The notes beneath the pieces were generated by a model. That model was given only the letters and a program-made list of their open reading frames with translations, did no database searches and was not told where the DNA came from. Shown here piece after piece: positions 6,272 through 14,455 of a stretch of 30,951 nt of DNA. Every line of letters begins with the position of its first letter. Positions within the stretch are counted from its first letter, which is position 1. Both the position numbers and the translations under genes were made by a program. The DNA comes from a virus: positions 1-30,951 of IMG/VR virus record IMGVR_UViG_3300034190_002900. One strand, given 5' to 3'.

Positions 6272-7312
6272 CTACACGCCTGCTGATAAATCTTGAATGA
6301 TATCCCACTCGTTACTATCCTTAATAGTTACATAACGTTCAATCTCACCGTCATATCCACGTCGAGCGAATATTAAGTTATCATTCTTCTCATCGTAAGA
6401 CTGGAAGTAGAAATCACCTCGATACAGTTTAGATGTAGATGTACGTTCTAGTGTGTAAGGAACATCACGATTAACTGGGAATTCCTCGTGGTTACCCTTG
6501 AACGTTAGGTATCCTAGATTACTCTGCCAGATATTAGAGTCATCATAGTTATCTGCTTGAGGTACGTATGTTTTCTTGCCTACGACTACCTGAGCATTCA
6601 CTAGACTACTATCACCACGTGCTACTTCTTCAAGGATTTCATAACTACAAGCACGTCCTTTCATGTTTTTGTAATCTGATGGAATCGCTACGACATCCTT
6701 AGGGTTAATCTTAAGAATAACCATACGACCTCCAGAACCAAAGCCCTTAGCATACTCGTGAGCAGCAAAGTGCAACCCGTAGCTACAGGTGCGGTCTTTG
6801 TCCTCATCTACAAGGTTACGTTGCATGGAAACCGTAGTGCCTACTGAGTTATCCATCTTACCTGTGTGATGATCAGTGAAGTCTTGTCTAACGCTTTTAT
6901 ACGCTAAGAAATGACCGTCATCAGTAATAGGTAACTGAGAGACTTCCATGAAACCATAGAGTTCCTCAACTGCACGGCTACTAGGGTTCTGAAGTAAATT
7001 CTCAAGGAATAATTCTAATGGACGACAATCATGTCCCATCTTGATCATTTCTAAGATACGTCTACCTAAGATACCTCGGACTACGTTACCTTGGTAATAC
7101 AATTCATTACCTAGTAACTCAAGTTTACTACCTGTTACAGCAATAGATACTGCCTCCTTCAAGCTGATTAACTTACTAGCTGCGCTAAATTTACCTACTC
7201 CTACTGCTTTTTCAATGGCAGTATACTGAGGGTGACTAGCATTAGCTGTTAACCATTTACCTTCGTGAAAGAAACCCACTGATACATTTGGTATAATTAA
7301 TGTTGCTGACAT
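6272..7312 (-). CDS. rIIB: RIIB-like protein (346 aa)
   Basis: The 346-aa product begins MSATLIIPNVSVGFF and contains the family's middle block: GFMEVSQLPITDDGHFLAYKS, here read at about residues 120-140, followed by HTGKMDNSVG and SYGLHFAAHEYAKGF. These are typical of phage RIIB relatives and of a domain related to T4 rIIB. The ATG at 7312 is chosen because AAAGGAGAACATAAT precedes it; an upstream ATG at 7342 would overlap rIIA without a leader. In T4, RIIA and RIIB act together at the membrane or replication complex and overcome Rex exclusion; the molecular activity is unknown. The gene directly follows rIIA, the classic order. Confidence 0.85.
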   Translation of the reverse strand: MSATLIIPNVSVGFFHEGKWLTANASHPQYTAIEKAVGVGKFSAASKLISLKEAVSIAVTGSKLELLGNELYYQGNVVRGILGRRILEMIKMGHDCRPLELFLENLLQNPSSRAVEELYGFMEVSQLPITDDGHFLAYKSVRQDFTDHHTGKMDNSVGTTVSMQRNLVDEDKDRTCSYGLHFAAHEYAKGFGSGGRMVILKINPKDVVAIPSDYKNMKGRACSYEILEEVARGDSSLVNAQVVVGKKTYVPQADNYDDSNIWQSNLGYLTFKGNHEEFPVNRDVPYTLERTSTSKLYRGDFYFQSYDEKNDNLIFARRGYDGEIERYVTIKDSNEWDIIQDLSAGV

Positions 7313-7325
7313 ATTATGTTCTCCT

Positions 7326-9335
7326 TTAGGTCTTTTGACCATTGTGTTTTAAAAAGTTGTGTAATTGTTCGAAGTTAGACTTATGATTCCATCCGGAACC
7401 TAGGGCACTCACAAGCCCTGCGTATTTCTCCTTATAAGAATCTAATAGTTTCTGTGCTCTCGTAGAAATAAACGCAGAGGACTTAGGAATATTGCTTAAT
7501 AATGTTACTGCGTCATTATAGTTACACACAGAGACCCTACGGGTAACTCGTCTTTCATAGTAACCTATAAGTAAGTATAAGATAGCATCTACTTCTTTCC
7601 ACTCTTGGGTTTTCAGATTGTTCATATCTCGTAGTGAGAACTTATCTTTAATATCAATGGCCTTCTGGTGAGCTATCACACGAGGAGTAAGTAAGGTATT
7701 TAAATGTTTCTGTAGATCTTCCTCGCTCTTAAGATTCACATCCTTCCTTGTGTTCTTACGTACTAAGTAAACAGGCGCATCTATCTCATCTACAAACTGT
7801 CCTAGTTCCTGAAGTTTTCCTTTGAAGATACCTTCGACGTCCCAACCATACATGGGAAGCATATAACCTTTCGTAGGTATATCAGCAACAGAAATTACCA
7901 TGTTTCGTGTGGTACCTGCTGACTTCGTAATCTTAAAGATCTGATCAGGTTTAGCACGGGCGCTTGCTGATGTTTTCACTGGGAATCCTATGATAGACGA
8001 AAGTAACTTAGGTTCCTTCCCAAAGAAATCCTTGGTCCTTTTGATTTCCGCATCTAGTAAAGACTGTCGTGTTTTCTTAGTACCCTTAAGAGGCTCAATG
8101 ATATAGCAATCACTTGTTATTTTGCTATACTCATTGTTGATATGAGTACTCGCGCCTACTCCTAGATCATTAATGTATAACGTAAGTCCGTTAACAACAT
8201 GTACCATTGATATAACAGTAGAACGGTAAACATTCGTGTATCTATTTTGTATATGTTTAACAGTTAAACCATGTTCCGTTCCGCTTAAGTGGCTTCGAGA
8301 AAGGTGATGCCGTGTATATTCAACACCCTTGAACTTGATAGCCCCTTTATTCACCATATGGCCATTAGAATTATAAACCTTTTTGCGTAACTCTAGATAA
8401 TCAGTAATTTTAGATACTTCATCATCGAACTTCTGTTGGTAATCTTTCTTAATTCTTGCCAGTACTGCGTTAAGGTACGTTTTAGTTTTCGCTGTGTATT
8501 CTAAAGTCTCCCTTGATGGCGGGATATCAACAGAACCAATAGGTACTTTAATAGTCAATGATTCATGGAATACTCCTGAAGGTGCTAGTACTTCACTTTC
8601 ATTCAAATCATAAGCCACGTTACCCATGACAACATAATGAGTACGGCTCCACGAGTAAACCCCTCGTTGTTTACTATAGAAGTAATCCTTAGTTTCCCAC
8701 CCATCAGGAAGTTCATCCCACTCAGCAACTCCTTCACCGCCAGTAATAATAGGTTTCGTAGGAAAGTACTTAAGTTGCTTCGTTAATTGTCGAGTGAACT
8801 CATCAACTTCATCTTCCTCAAATACAAATGATACTTTAACTCCTGAAGGTTCATCACTTGCTTCCTTGTTAAGCATGGTTACCTGAGGATTGCCTGCATT
8901 CTTAAAACATAACCAAGTAGATTTCTCTCCATCTCTCCAGTTTTCCACGGTGAAACTATCGACCATAGAGAAACTCACCTTGCTTCCGAGTCCAAACATA
9001 CCTGTTAAATCATTGGTAGCGTCTTTAGTTGATTCACCTATGGTTGTATATATTAATTCAAACTTATCATGTGGAATACCTATACCATAATCACGAATCA
9101 TGAAGGTTTTATCTAACCACGTAGGTAGATGTATTTCAAAGGGAACCTCAGGGTTCCCTTTCTCAACATGAGCATCGAAGGCGTTACAGGCCAGTTCTCG
9201 TATAACAGCTCCCGGTTTGTTGGTGTACATCTTATTGATAAGTATATCTATTATCTTAGCGTTAGCCTTGAGTTGAAAGCTGTTACTTACAATCCCATTA
9301 AGAACGGCCGAAGGTTCGTTTGAGTTTACTATCAT
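7326..9335 (-). CDS. rIIA: RIIA-like protein with GHKL ATPase domain (669 aa)
   Basis: The N-terminal 200 residues show a GHKL (Hsp90/gyrase/MutL) ATP-binding fold. The N-box is RELACNAFDAH, the Asp-Gly loop is IRDYGIGIP, and the lid has GMFGLGSKVSF. This is the known architecture of phage RIIA proteins. The remaining 450 residues have no motif I can name. The start at 9335 (MIVNSNEPS) has AAAGGATAACACTA upstream and is preferred to an ATG at 9365, which lies deep inside the preceding HNH gene. Even so, the last 38 bases of the HNH gene overlap the first codons of rIIA. The protein acts with RIIB, encoded next. Its likely job is countering host exclusion or reorganising the infected cell, from T4 precedent. 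Confidence 0.88.
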   Translation of the reverse strand: MIVNSNEPSAVLNGIVSNSFQLKANAKIIDILINKMYTNKPGAVIRELACNAFDAHVEKGNPEVPFEIHLPTWLDKTFMIRDYGIGIPHDKFELIYTTIGESTKDATNDLTGMFGLGSKVSFSMVDSFTVENWRDGEKSTWLCFKNAGNPQVTMLNKEASDEPSGVKVSFVFEEDEVDEFTRQLTKQLKYFPTKPIITGGEGVAEWDELPDGWETKDYFYSKQRGVYSWSRTHYVVMGNVAYDLNESEVLAPSGVFHESLTIKVPIGSVDIPPSRETLEYTAKTKTYLNAVLARIKKDYQQKFDDEVSKITDYLELRKKVYNSNGHMVNKGAIKFKGVEYTRHHLSRSHLSGTEHGLTVKHIQNRYTNVYRSTVISMVHVVNGLTLYINDLGVGASTHINNEYSKITSDCYIIEPLKGTKKTRQSLLDAEIKRTKDFFGKEPKLLSSIIGFPVKTSASARAKPDQIFKITKSAGTTRNMVISVADIPTKGYMLPMYGWDVEGIFKGKLQELGQFVDEIDAPVYLVRKNTRKDVNLKSEEDLQKHLNTLLTPRVIAHQKAIDIKDKFSLRDMNNLKTQEWKEVDAILYLLIGYYERRVTRRVSVCNYNDAVTLLSNIPKSSAFISTRAQKLLDSYKEKYAGLVSALGSGWNHKSNFEQLHNFLKHNGQKT

Positions 9336-9837
9336 TAGTGTTATCCTTTTGTTTGTCTTGCTCAACCATCCAAAGATATAACTTATAAACTTCTTCGGTT
9401 GTTGCGTCGAGTTTCATGGTATTTGCTCTATGACTTATCACAGTTACATTACCTTTAACATAGCCCAACGAAGGATTATACTTATCCAAAGTTGGACTGC
9501 TTGGGCATACGTGATAGCTGCCTCGCTTTAACAAAGTCCCTAATATAGGACAGTGGGTAGGCATGGGAATGTCCTCGGGTGTTATATCGAAGGGTATATT
9601 ATTACGTGATGCTCTACGTTTAGCGTCGTATAACATGAACCTTACAGGTTCTTTTACATTAGAATTATTCCTAGAAGCAGCTCTCTTTCTCTTCTGTTCT
9701 TTTGATAAACCCTCACGTCTCCGTTTGTTAACACATGTTTTACAATCACTCCTGAGTTGCTCAGGGTAACCTTTCTGATATGTCTTATCAAAGTCGCTTA
9801 AAGGTTTCTCTTGTTTACATTTAGTGCATGTTTTCAT
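9298..9837 (-). CDS. HNH homing endonuclease with N-terminal zinc finger (179 aa)
   Basis: Residues 4-37 hold two CxxC pairs (CTKC and CKTC) of a small zinc finger. The core follows with IPFDITPEDIPMPTHCPILG and SPTLDKYNPSLGYVKGNV, the pattern of free-standing phage HNH nucleases. These proteins make site-specific nicks or breaks to spread their own gene. The gene carries its own near-consensus promoter at 9866-9895, and its 3' end intrudes 38 bases into rIIA, both signs of a mobile insertion into the rII locus. The N-terminal leader is only moderate (AGGAGTTCCTGA). Confidence 0.88.
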   Translation of the reverse strand: MKTCTKCKQEKPLSDFDKTYQKGYPEQLRSDCKTCVNKRRREGLSKEQKRKRAASRNNSNVKEPVRFMLYDAKRRASRNNIPFDITPEDIPMPTHCPILGTLLKRGSYHVCPSSPTLDKYNPSLGYVKGNVTVISHRANTMKLDATTEEVYKLYLWMVEQDKQKDNTNDSKLKRTFGRS

Positions 9838-9865
9838 TCAGGAACTCCTAGTTAAATCATACGAT

Positions 9866-9895
9866 AGTATAACCTAACTAAGGGTCTTTCGTCAA
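9866..9895 (-). promoter_or_regulatory. Candidate sigma-70 promoter for the HNH gene
   Basis: TTGACG (5/6) and TATACT (5/6) on the minus strand are separated by 18 bases. The predicted start lies about 20-25 bases upstream of the HNH ATG. It is one of the best promoter matches inside the left arm. Confidence 0.6.
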
Positions 9896-9908
9896 CCGCC
9901 AAACGTTC

Positions 9909-10160
9909 CTATAAGTCCTCCACGTTAACTGTTTGAGTGTCCGTTGCTACCGTGGCTAACGTTAAGATTTCCACGGATACTATCATTAGTCCGTTACTTA
10001 GGAAATTCTTCACGCTTTGTTTAATGTTCTTACGTAGAGCTGTTTCTGTTTTATAGCCGATATTACGTCCTGTACTCCGTTCAACATAAATAACCCGTTC
10101 TACATCTTGGTACATCCAAGTTATCTTACCTACCTTTCCTAGTTCTGTTATTATGTTCAT
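9909..10160 (-). CDS. Hypothetical protein (83 aa)
   Basis: Unrecognised. The ATG at 10160 follows AGGAGATAACAC and lies four bases after the preceding gene. The sequence looks like a mixed alpha/beta small domain (ITWMYQDVERVIYVERSTG) with a hydrophobic C-terminal strand (MIVSVEILTLATVAT). No signal peptide. Confidence 0.7.
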   Translation of the reverse strand: MNIITELGKVGKITWMYQDVERVIYVERSTGRNIGYKTETALRKNIKQSVKNFLSNGLMIVSVEILTLATVATDTQTVNVEDL

Positions 10161-10163
10161 GTG

Positions 10164-10583
10164 TTATCTCCTGTATTCTTCTAGCTTGGTATACTCTTCG
10201 GATTCCCTAAGCTTATTTATATTATTTAATGTATGTGCGTCAGGTGTTGTTACGTGCTTATGTATTACCTTATGTGTTCTACGTAAATAACGAGCAACCC
10301 ACGTAACTATTAGGAAAGTAAGAACACTGAGGGAGAGTTCCCACGGAATAGCATGATACAGTAAGTGTAGTATGTTTATTACCACACACACAGATATTAT
10401 TACTATGCCTGCTCCAGCGGACGTGAGCATAAATGTCCACAGAGGGGTCTCCGGTTTACCATCGTTTACGTAACTCCACCAGTGTTCTACTAGACATAGA
10501 CCTAAAGTTAACGTACCTGTGATTGTACAACCTACTAAAACACTAAAGCCTATGTTATCTACACTTATTAAGAATTCCCACAT
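10164..10583 (-). CDS. Membrane protein with about three transmembrane helices (139 aa)
   Basis: Three hydrophobic segments are visible: residues about 10-33 (GFSVLVGCTITGTLTLGLCL), 48-75 (FMLTSAGAGIVIISVCVVIN) and 80-100 (LSLSVLTFLIVTWVARYL). A charged cytoplasmic-type tail with KLRESEEYTKLEEYRR follows. Size and topology would allow an inner-membrane protein. There is no lysis cassette nearby, so I do not call it a holin. The start overlaps the end of the preceding HNH gene by 16 bases and has AAGGATGAGTAAATT upstream. Confidence 0.75.
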   Translation of the reverse strand: MWEFLISVDNIGFSVLVGCTITGTLTLGLCLVEHWWSYVNDGKPETPLWTFMLTSAGAGIVIISVCVVINILHLLYHAIPWELSLSVLTFLIVTWVARYLRRTHKVIHKHVTTPDAHTLNNINKLRESEEYTKLEEYRR

Positions 10584-11092
10584 AATTTACTCATCCTTAC
10601 TTTAAGTATTTGTGCCATGTGATTATACCAGTCAACAGTACTCCAATCACTTTTCATTTGATTACATTTCGAGCAACAAGGCTCAACGTTATCTTCTTGA
10701 TAAGGTAAACTTGAGTCAACTCTATCTAAACCAATGGTATCAATAGGAGCATCACAGTGTGTACAAGGTTTCTGCCAGTGTTTCATGAACTGATCTCGTG
10801 TTAATTTCCACTGGAACCCTCGGCTCTCCGCGCTTGCTTTGTACTTCTTGTAACGTACCTCAGGTTTACTTCTGTACTTCTTATCGCTTTCCCTGCGATT
10901 ACTAGCGTGTTCTTTATTATACTCTCGTTGACATTCCTTACATCGGTTACGTTTGCCATCAGGCTTACTTTTATCATTAGTGAAATGACTTCTAAGTTTA
11001 ACCTTCCCACAGCCGTGTTTACCTGTGCATAACTTATGGGTTTCCTTGGTTCCTGTGGAATCTTTAGGTAACTCTTTATACTTTAGAGACAT
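10568..11092 (-). CDS. HNH endonuclease with zinc-binding N-terminus (174 aa)
   Basis: The start at 11092 (MSLKYKELPKD) has the leader GGAGGAGAACTA and overlaps the stop of the macro-domain gene as TAATG. Residues of about 20-58 contain cysteine pairs (CTGKHGCGK and RCKEC) of a zinc ribbon. The C-terminal HNH core has CTHCDAPI, GLDRVDSS, DNVEPCCSKCNQMKSD. This resembles phage endonucleases annotated as HNH or endonuclease-VII-like. Unlike the gene at 9298-9837 it has no promoter of its own and is fully embedded in the operon by overlaps at both ends. Confidence 0.85.
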   Translation of the reverse strand: MSLKYKELPKDSTGTKETHKLCTGKHGCGKVKLRSHFTNDKSKPDGKRNRCKECQREYNKEHASNRRESDKKYRSKPEVRYKKYKASAESRGFQWKLTRDQFMKHWQKPCTHCDAPIDTIGLDRVDSSLPYQEDNVEPCCSKCNQMKSDWSTVDWYNHMAQILKVRMSKLCGNS

Positions 11093-11607
11093 TAGTTCTC
11101 CTCCCATACCAATACTGTCCATTTAACATCAGGAGCATACTTAAGTAAAGCGTTCTCCACTAGTAACCAATCGCCTCCTCCAATACCACATCCGATTCTA
11201 GGGATACCTATAGATAAACCCTTGAACTCCTCATTCACACTCATAAGTATATTAATGAAAGCATCTAAGTAGAAGTTAGCTCCACCGGTGAACTGAGTAT
11301 ACGCATTGATCACGGTGAAAGGTGAATCGACATATCTGAATGAGTATTCTTCCGAAGCAGACTTTAGATCATTCCATGCAATCTTATGTCTTTCTTCAGT
11401 AATCTTATGCTTACTATAAGTACCTAACACAGACCACTGGAACTCTTCGTGGTTCCCAAGCTTCTCTATGTAAGCTTTAGGAAATCGATCCCAGATAAGG
11501 GCTGCGATACCACTATCGTATCCATGACCGCAGTTACATCCGTGCATAATGGCATCAAAGGATTCAGCTTCTTTAATAAGGTCTCCTGTTCTAATCGTTA
11601 GCATCAT
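11092..11607 (-). CDS. Macro-domain protein, ADP-ribose-binding / Appr-1''-p phosphatase-like (171 aa)
   Basis: The protein opens with IRTGDLIKEAESFDAIMHGCN, in which GDL and the HGCN stretch correspond to the first ADP-ribose-contacting loop. GYDSGIAALIWDRFPKAY follows. The C-terminal half has LSIGIPRIGCGIGGGDW, the glycine-rich phosphate loop of macro domains. Family members bind ADP-ribose and many hydrolyse ADP-ribose-1''-phosphate (a product of tRNA splicing-type 2'-phosphate removal) or remove ADP-ribose from macromolecules. Two adjacent ATG codons mark the start, after ATGGAGAAAT. It overlaps the upstream gene by 17 bases. With the NAD genes and an RNA ligase in the same genome, an NAD/ADP-ribose or RNA-end-repair role is attractive but inferred. 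Confidence 0.85.
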   Translation of the reverse strand: MMLTIRTGDLIKEAESFDAIMHGCNCGHGYDSGIAALIWDRFPKAYIEKLGNHEEFQWSVLGTYSKHKITEERHKIAWNDLKSASEEYSFRYVDSPFTVINAYTQFTGGANFYLDAFINILMSVNEEFKGLSIGIPRIGCGIGGGDWLLVENALLKYAPDVKWTVLVWEEN

Positions 11608-11995
11608 ATTTCTCCATGAGTTCCTGTGATAATTTATCTACTAACAGATTGAGATCAAAAGGTAAACTAAAGTAGTAAGGCGTTTCACTATAATGATTCA
11701 TCCCCACACGGGCTTTTGGATACTTACCACTAATCTCCGCTTGAGTCTCACTAGTAAACTGACCAATTCCATACTCATCCATTGCTTCCTGTGTCTGTTT
11801 AATGACTTCATCTGAATAACATAATAAAGATAGAGCTTTTTCAACATCCCTAGATACCTGTCGTTTCACTTGCTCCTTCACGGCCGTGTTAAATAATTCC
11901 TCAAGCGACTTAGGTTTCTCCACTTCAATCGTTACGGTTGCTTTGGTTTCCTCGGGTTTATCTGTTCTAAATATATCTGTTATAATCTTAAACAT
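11591..11995 (-). CDS. Hypothetical protein (134 aa)
   Basis: Unrecognised. ATG at 11995 (MFKIITDIFRTDKPEE) is chosen because the cassette AGGAGAACACTA sits directly before it; an upstream ATG at 12052 would run through the hairpin region. The product has a basic/helical middle (AVKEQVKRQVSRDVEKAL) and a mixed C-terminus. Its last 17 bases overlap the macro-domain gene, so the two are coupled. Confidence 0.75.
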   Translation of the reverse strand: MFKIITDIFRTDKPEETKATVTIEVEKPKSLEELFNTAVKEQVKRQVSRDVEKALSLLCYSDEVIKQTQEAMDEYGIGQFTSETQAEISGKYPKARVGMNHYSETPYYFSLPFDLNLLVDKLSQELMEKYDAND

Positions 11996-12014
11996 TAGTG
12001 TTCTCCTGTTGATG

Positions 12015-12066
12015 ATTCGACATAGTGTCCTGAGTATACCGGAGTATACCAAGGCACTATAGCAAA
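12015..12066 (-). repeat. Intercistronic hairpin repeat, copy A
   Basis: The arms ATTCGACATAGTGTCCT (12015-12031) and AAGGCACTATAGCAAA (12051-12066) are identical to those at 15816-15858, while the middle differs. The two arms pair through ATAGTG/CACTAT and further pairs. The middle contains a second symmetric pair of GTATACC-type elements. There is no T-run, so it is not a normal terminator. Confidence 0.75.
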
Positions 12067-12429
12067 TTACTTAAGCATTGCTTCCAGTTCTTCTACTGAT
12101 TTACCAGAAAGTTCTTCATTCTTCTTCTGGATAATCAATTGCTTGATCTGTGAGTTGGTTTCCTGTTGTACCTTAGCGTCAGCCTTAGCTAATGCTTCTT
12201 CATTACGATCAGCAATAACTGTGAGCAGGATATCGAGACGTAACTTATCCTTAGTTTCCTGAGTACTTCTTACAGCAAACAGATCATCTGGTGCTTTTAG
12301 TTGAGCGTTGTAATGGTTAGCCATCGCTTTCAATTGAGTCAATGGATAATCAAATAGATCCTCTACTGATAGTGATGAGTGCTTTTGTGATACGAAACGT
12401 AGTTTCATTTGTAGTGCTTGTTTAAACAT
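12067..12429 (-). CDS. Hypothetical coiled-coil protein (120 aa)
   Basis: Unrecognised. The ATG at 12429 has AAAGGAGAACAATA upstream. The product is almost entirely helical. The last 60 residues (from about ADRNEEALAKADAKVQQ) are rich in A, E, K, Q and likely form a coiled coil, ending KSVEELEAMLK. It directly follows the large 657-aa gene and may work with it. Confidence 0.75.
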   Translation of the reverse strand: MFKQALQMKLRFVSQKHSSLSVEDLFDYPLTQLKAMANHYNAQLKAPDDLFAVRSTQETKDKLRLDILLTVIADRNEEALAKADAKVQQETNSQIKQLIIQKKNEELSGKSVEELEAMLK

Positions 12430-12456
12430 TATTGTTCTCCTTTATTAAAATTTTCA

Positions 12457-14430
12457 TTAGAATACCACCTTATATTGACGACCATCACACTTGATGATCA
12501 CTTGGTTACGCAAGGTCTCACTGAAACCTAGACCTGACATTTGAATATCACTTGCTGCTGCTTTCATACGAGAACCTAAGTGCTCGAAGACCTTACGATG
12601 GTCGTGTAGTTCAGTAGACAGGAACTCGTTATAGAATCCTCGTACTGGCTCAGGGTTAACGCAGTTCTCCAAGATAAAGAATGTATGTTTATTACCTGCT
12701 GTGTTGTTATCCCAGTGATTCGGTGAGAACATCATAGCGTTTACTTTATGGAATTGTTGTGATTCTAAGTTCCATTTGTTTACTGAGGATTTACTGTGAG
12801 GTAGAGATTCCTTAAGTGTTAGTGAGTTACCTTTCTTATTAACTATACCAACGACTACATCAGGAACACAAGTACCGTCGTGATTAAACTCAAAGATCTG
12901 TCCGTTAAATTCAATCTCAGCAGTAAACCCACTACCTGCTCGTTTAATATAGTTATTCACGTAGAATTTATAATCACCATCAGCCATACGTTCGATATTA
13001 GTATAAATAATATTCTCTACTGCTATCCCTCGTGGTCTTTGGATATCAACGTCTAGTGTGCCTGAGTTACTACCACCGTGCATACGTCGGAAATATATGT
13101 GTCCATTAGGTTCACGACAATGAGCATCTAAGTCGCTCTGGTTCGAGCGTTCTGGAGTATTCCATTGTATACTGAAACGAAGGACGCCGTCAACGTTACC
13201 TCCAGCTTTCTTAACGTTCTCCTTCATACCACTATCTGTAACATCACCATCATAAGCCCAGCTAAAGTTATTATTCCACTTAAGCATGCCTTTGGCCTCC
13301 TTGTTAACAGGAGATACTAACGTCATGAAATTCTGTTGGTAATCATTAGTTAACAATAGTTCCATAGACTCAGTCTTAGGTACGATTGTAGCGATGAAGT
13401 CCTCGATACTAATTTCCTGTGGTTTCCCTTTGCTCTCGGTTGGAGCAGTAGGCATCAGGCTGTCGAATGCACCCATAGCTTTCTTAGCAGAACGGTCAGC
13501 ATAGATTACGTTATTGATCGTTAGATCCTCAAGTACTGCGTGTCGACGTTGTAATGACTCTGAGTAACCTAATGAAGTAACGGTTTCAGATGCACGGTCT
13601 ATCATGCTCTGAGTAATCAAGGCTGAGCTTCGCTTATAGTTAGAAGGGGCTACCTTAGTTTCGAAGGACTTCACCGCTTGCTCCAGATCTTTCCCTTCAC
13701 TTAAGTCACAGAGTAATGTACCTATGACTGAGTTACGGAAGGAAGATGCTTCACCTAAGCTTAAGGATGTTGTCCATAAGAATTCTTCTGAATGGCTTGC
13801 ACTGCCGTATTCCTCTTTCAACTTTGATAACTGCTGAACGCGAGACTTATGTTCTGCTCCGCGATAGAGTACCTTGGTATCAATTAGTTCCGATACAGTG
13901 CTTATAGCCTCCGAGGTTATCTCGGTTATTGAACGTTTCAATACGTTATAATTGTTCATAGCTTTACCCTTAAGTGTCGCTATGTCATGCTTTGGTTTAA
14001 CTACTGACGTAGGCAACGTCTGGTGAAAGTGATTCCACACGATGTTACCGTCTTCATTTAATTCCAAAGACTGGTCAGTACCTACTGCTTTCTCATAATG
14101 CAGGAAGATACCATTAATGACCTTACTTTTTACGTAAGCGCTAAGAGCATCTGCTACTACTTGATAGTAACCTCCAACCTCTACGTCCCAGATAGACACT
14201 AGTTCACCATTAATGAAGGACACCACGTTACCTGCGGCTCTGATGAATTGTTTACAACAGTTACAGTCGTGTTCTGTACGTTCACGAAAGACTGGGTTAG
14301 TTCCCTCAGGGAAACTGGCTAAGTATAGATCCCATAATTCATACTTATCCACGTCGGTCGTAAGTAATACGCCTTGTGACATCGTAGTGAATTGTGAAGA
14401 CACTGCTTGTTTAATATTAGTGAATTGCAT
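12457..14430 (-). CDS. Large phage protein with a YfaP/DUF2135-like region (657 aa)
   Basis: The 657-aa product has no enzyme motif I can name. Residues 50-65 carry a cysteine cluster (EHDCNCCKQF) that may bind metal. From about 420 to 520, LRFSIQWNT, SDLDAHCREPNGHIYF, LDVDIQRPRG, YKFYVNNYIKRAGSGF and IEFNGQIFEF follow the pattern of the YfaP/DUF2135 beta-sandwich (Asp-Leu-Asp and Pro-x-Gly hallmarks). The C-terminus contains MMFSPNHWD, common in large uncharacterised phage proteins of this type. The leader is AAAGGATAACATA. The size and central place in the operon suggest an important infection-stage protein, function unknown. Confidence 0.8.
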   Translation of the reverse strand: MQFTNIKQAVSSQFTTMSQGVLLTTDVDKYELWDLYLASFPEGTNPVFRERTEHDCNCCKQFIRAAGNVVSFINGELVSIWDVEVGGYYQVVADALSAYVKSKVINGIFLHYEKAVGTDQSLELNEDGNIVWNHFHQTLPTSVVKPKHDIATLKGKAMNNYNVLKRSITEITSEAISTVSELIDTKVLYRGAEHKSRVQQLSKLKEEYGSASHSEEFLWTTSLSLGEASSFRNSVIGTLLCDLSEGKDLEQAVKSFETKVAPSNYKRSSALITQSMIDRASETVTSLGYSESLQRRHAVLEDLTINNVIYADRSAKKAMGAFDSLMPTAPTESKGKPQEISIEDFIATIVPKTESMELLLTNDYQQNFMTLVSPVNKEAKGMLKWNNNFSWAYDGDVTDSGMKENVKKAGGNVDGVLRFSIQWNTPERSNQSDLDAHCREPNGHIYFRRMHGGSNSGTLDVDIQRPRGIAVENIIYTNIERMADGDYKFYVNNYIKRAGSGFTAEIEFNGQIFEFNHDGTCVPDVVVGIVNKKGNSLTLKESLPHSKSSVNKWNLESQQFHKVNAMMFSPNHWDNNTAGNKHTFFILENCVNPEPVRGFYNEFLSTELHDHRKVFEHLGSRMKAAASDIQMSGLGFSETLRNQVIIKCDGRQYKVVF

Positions 14431-14455
14431 TATGTTATCCTTTTGTTAATTAATG

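Noticed and set aside
10164-10583. Holin
   Set aside because: Membrane helices alone are not enough, and no endolysin or spanin is nearby.
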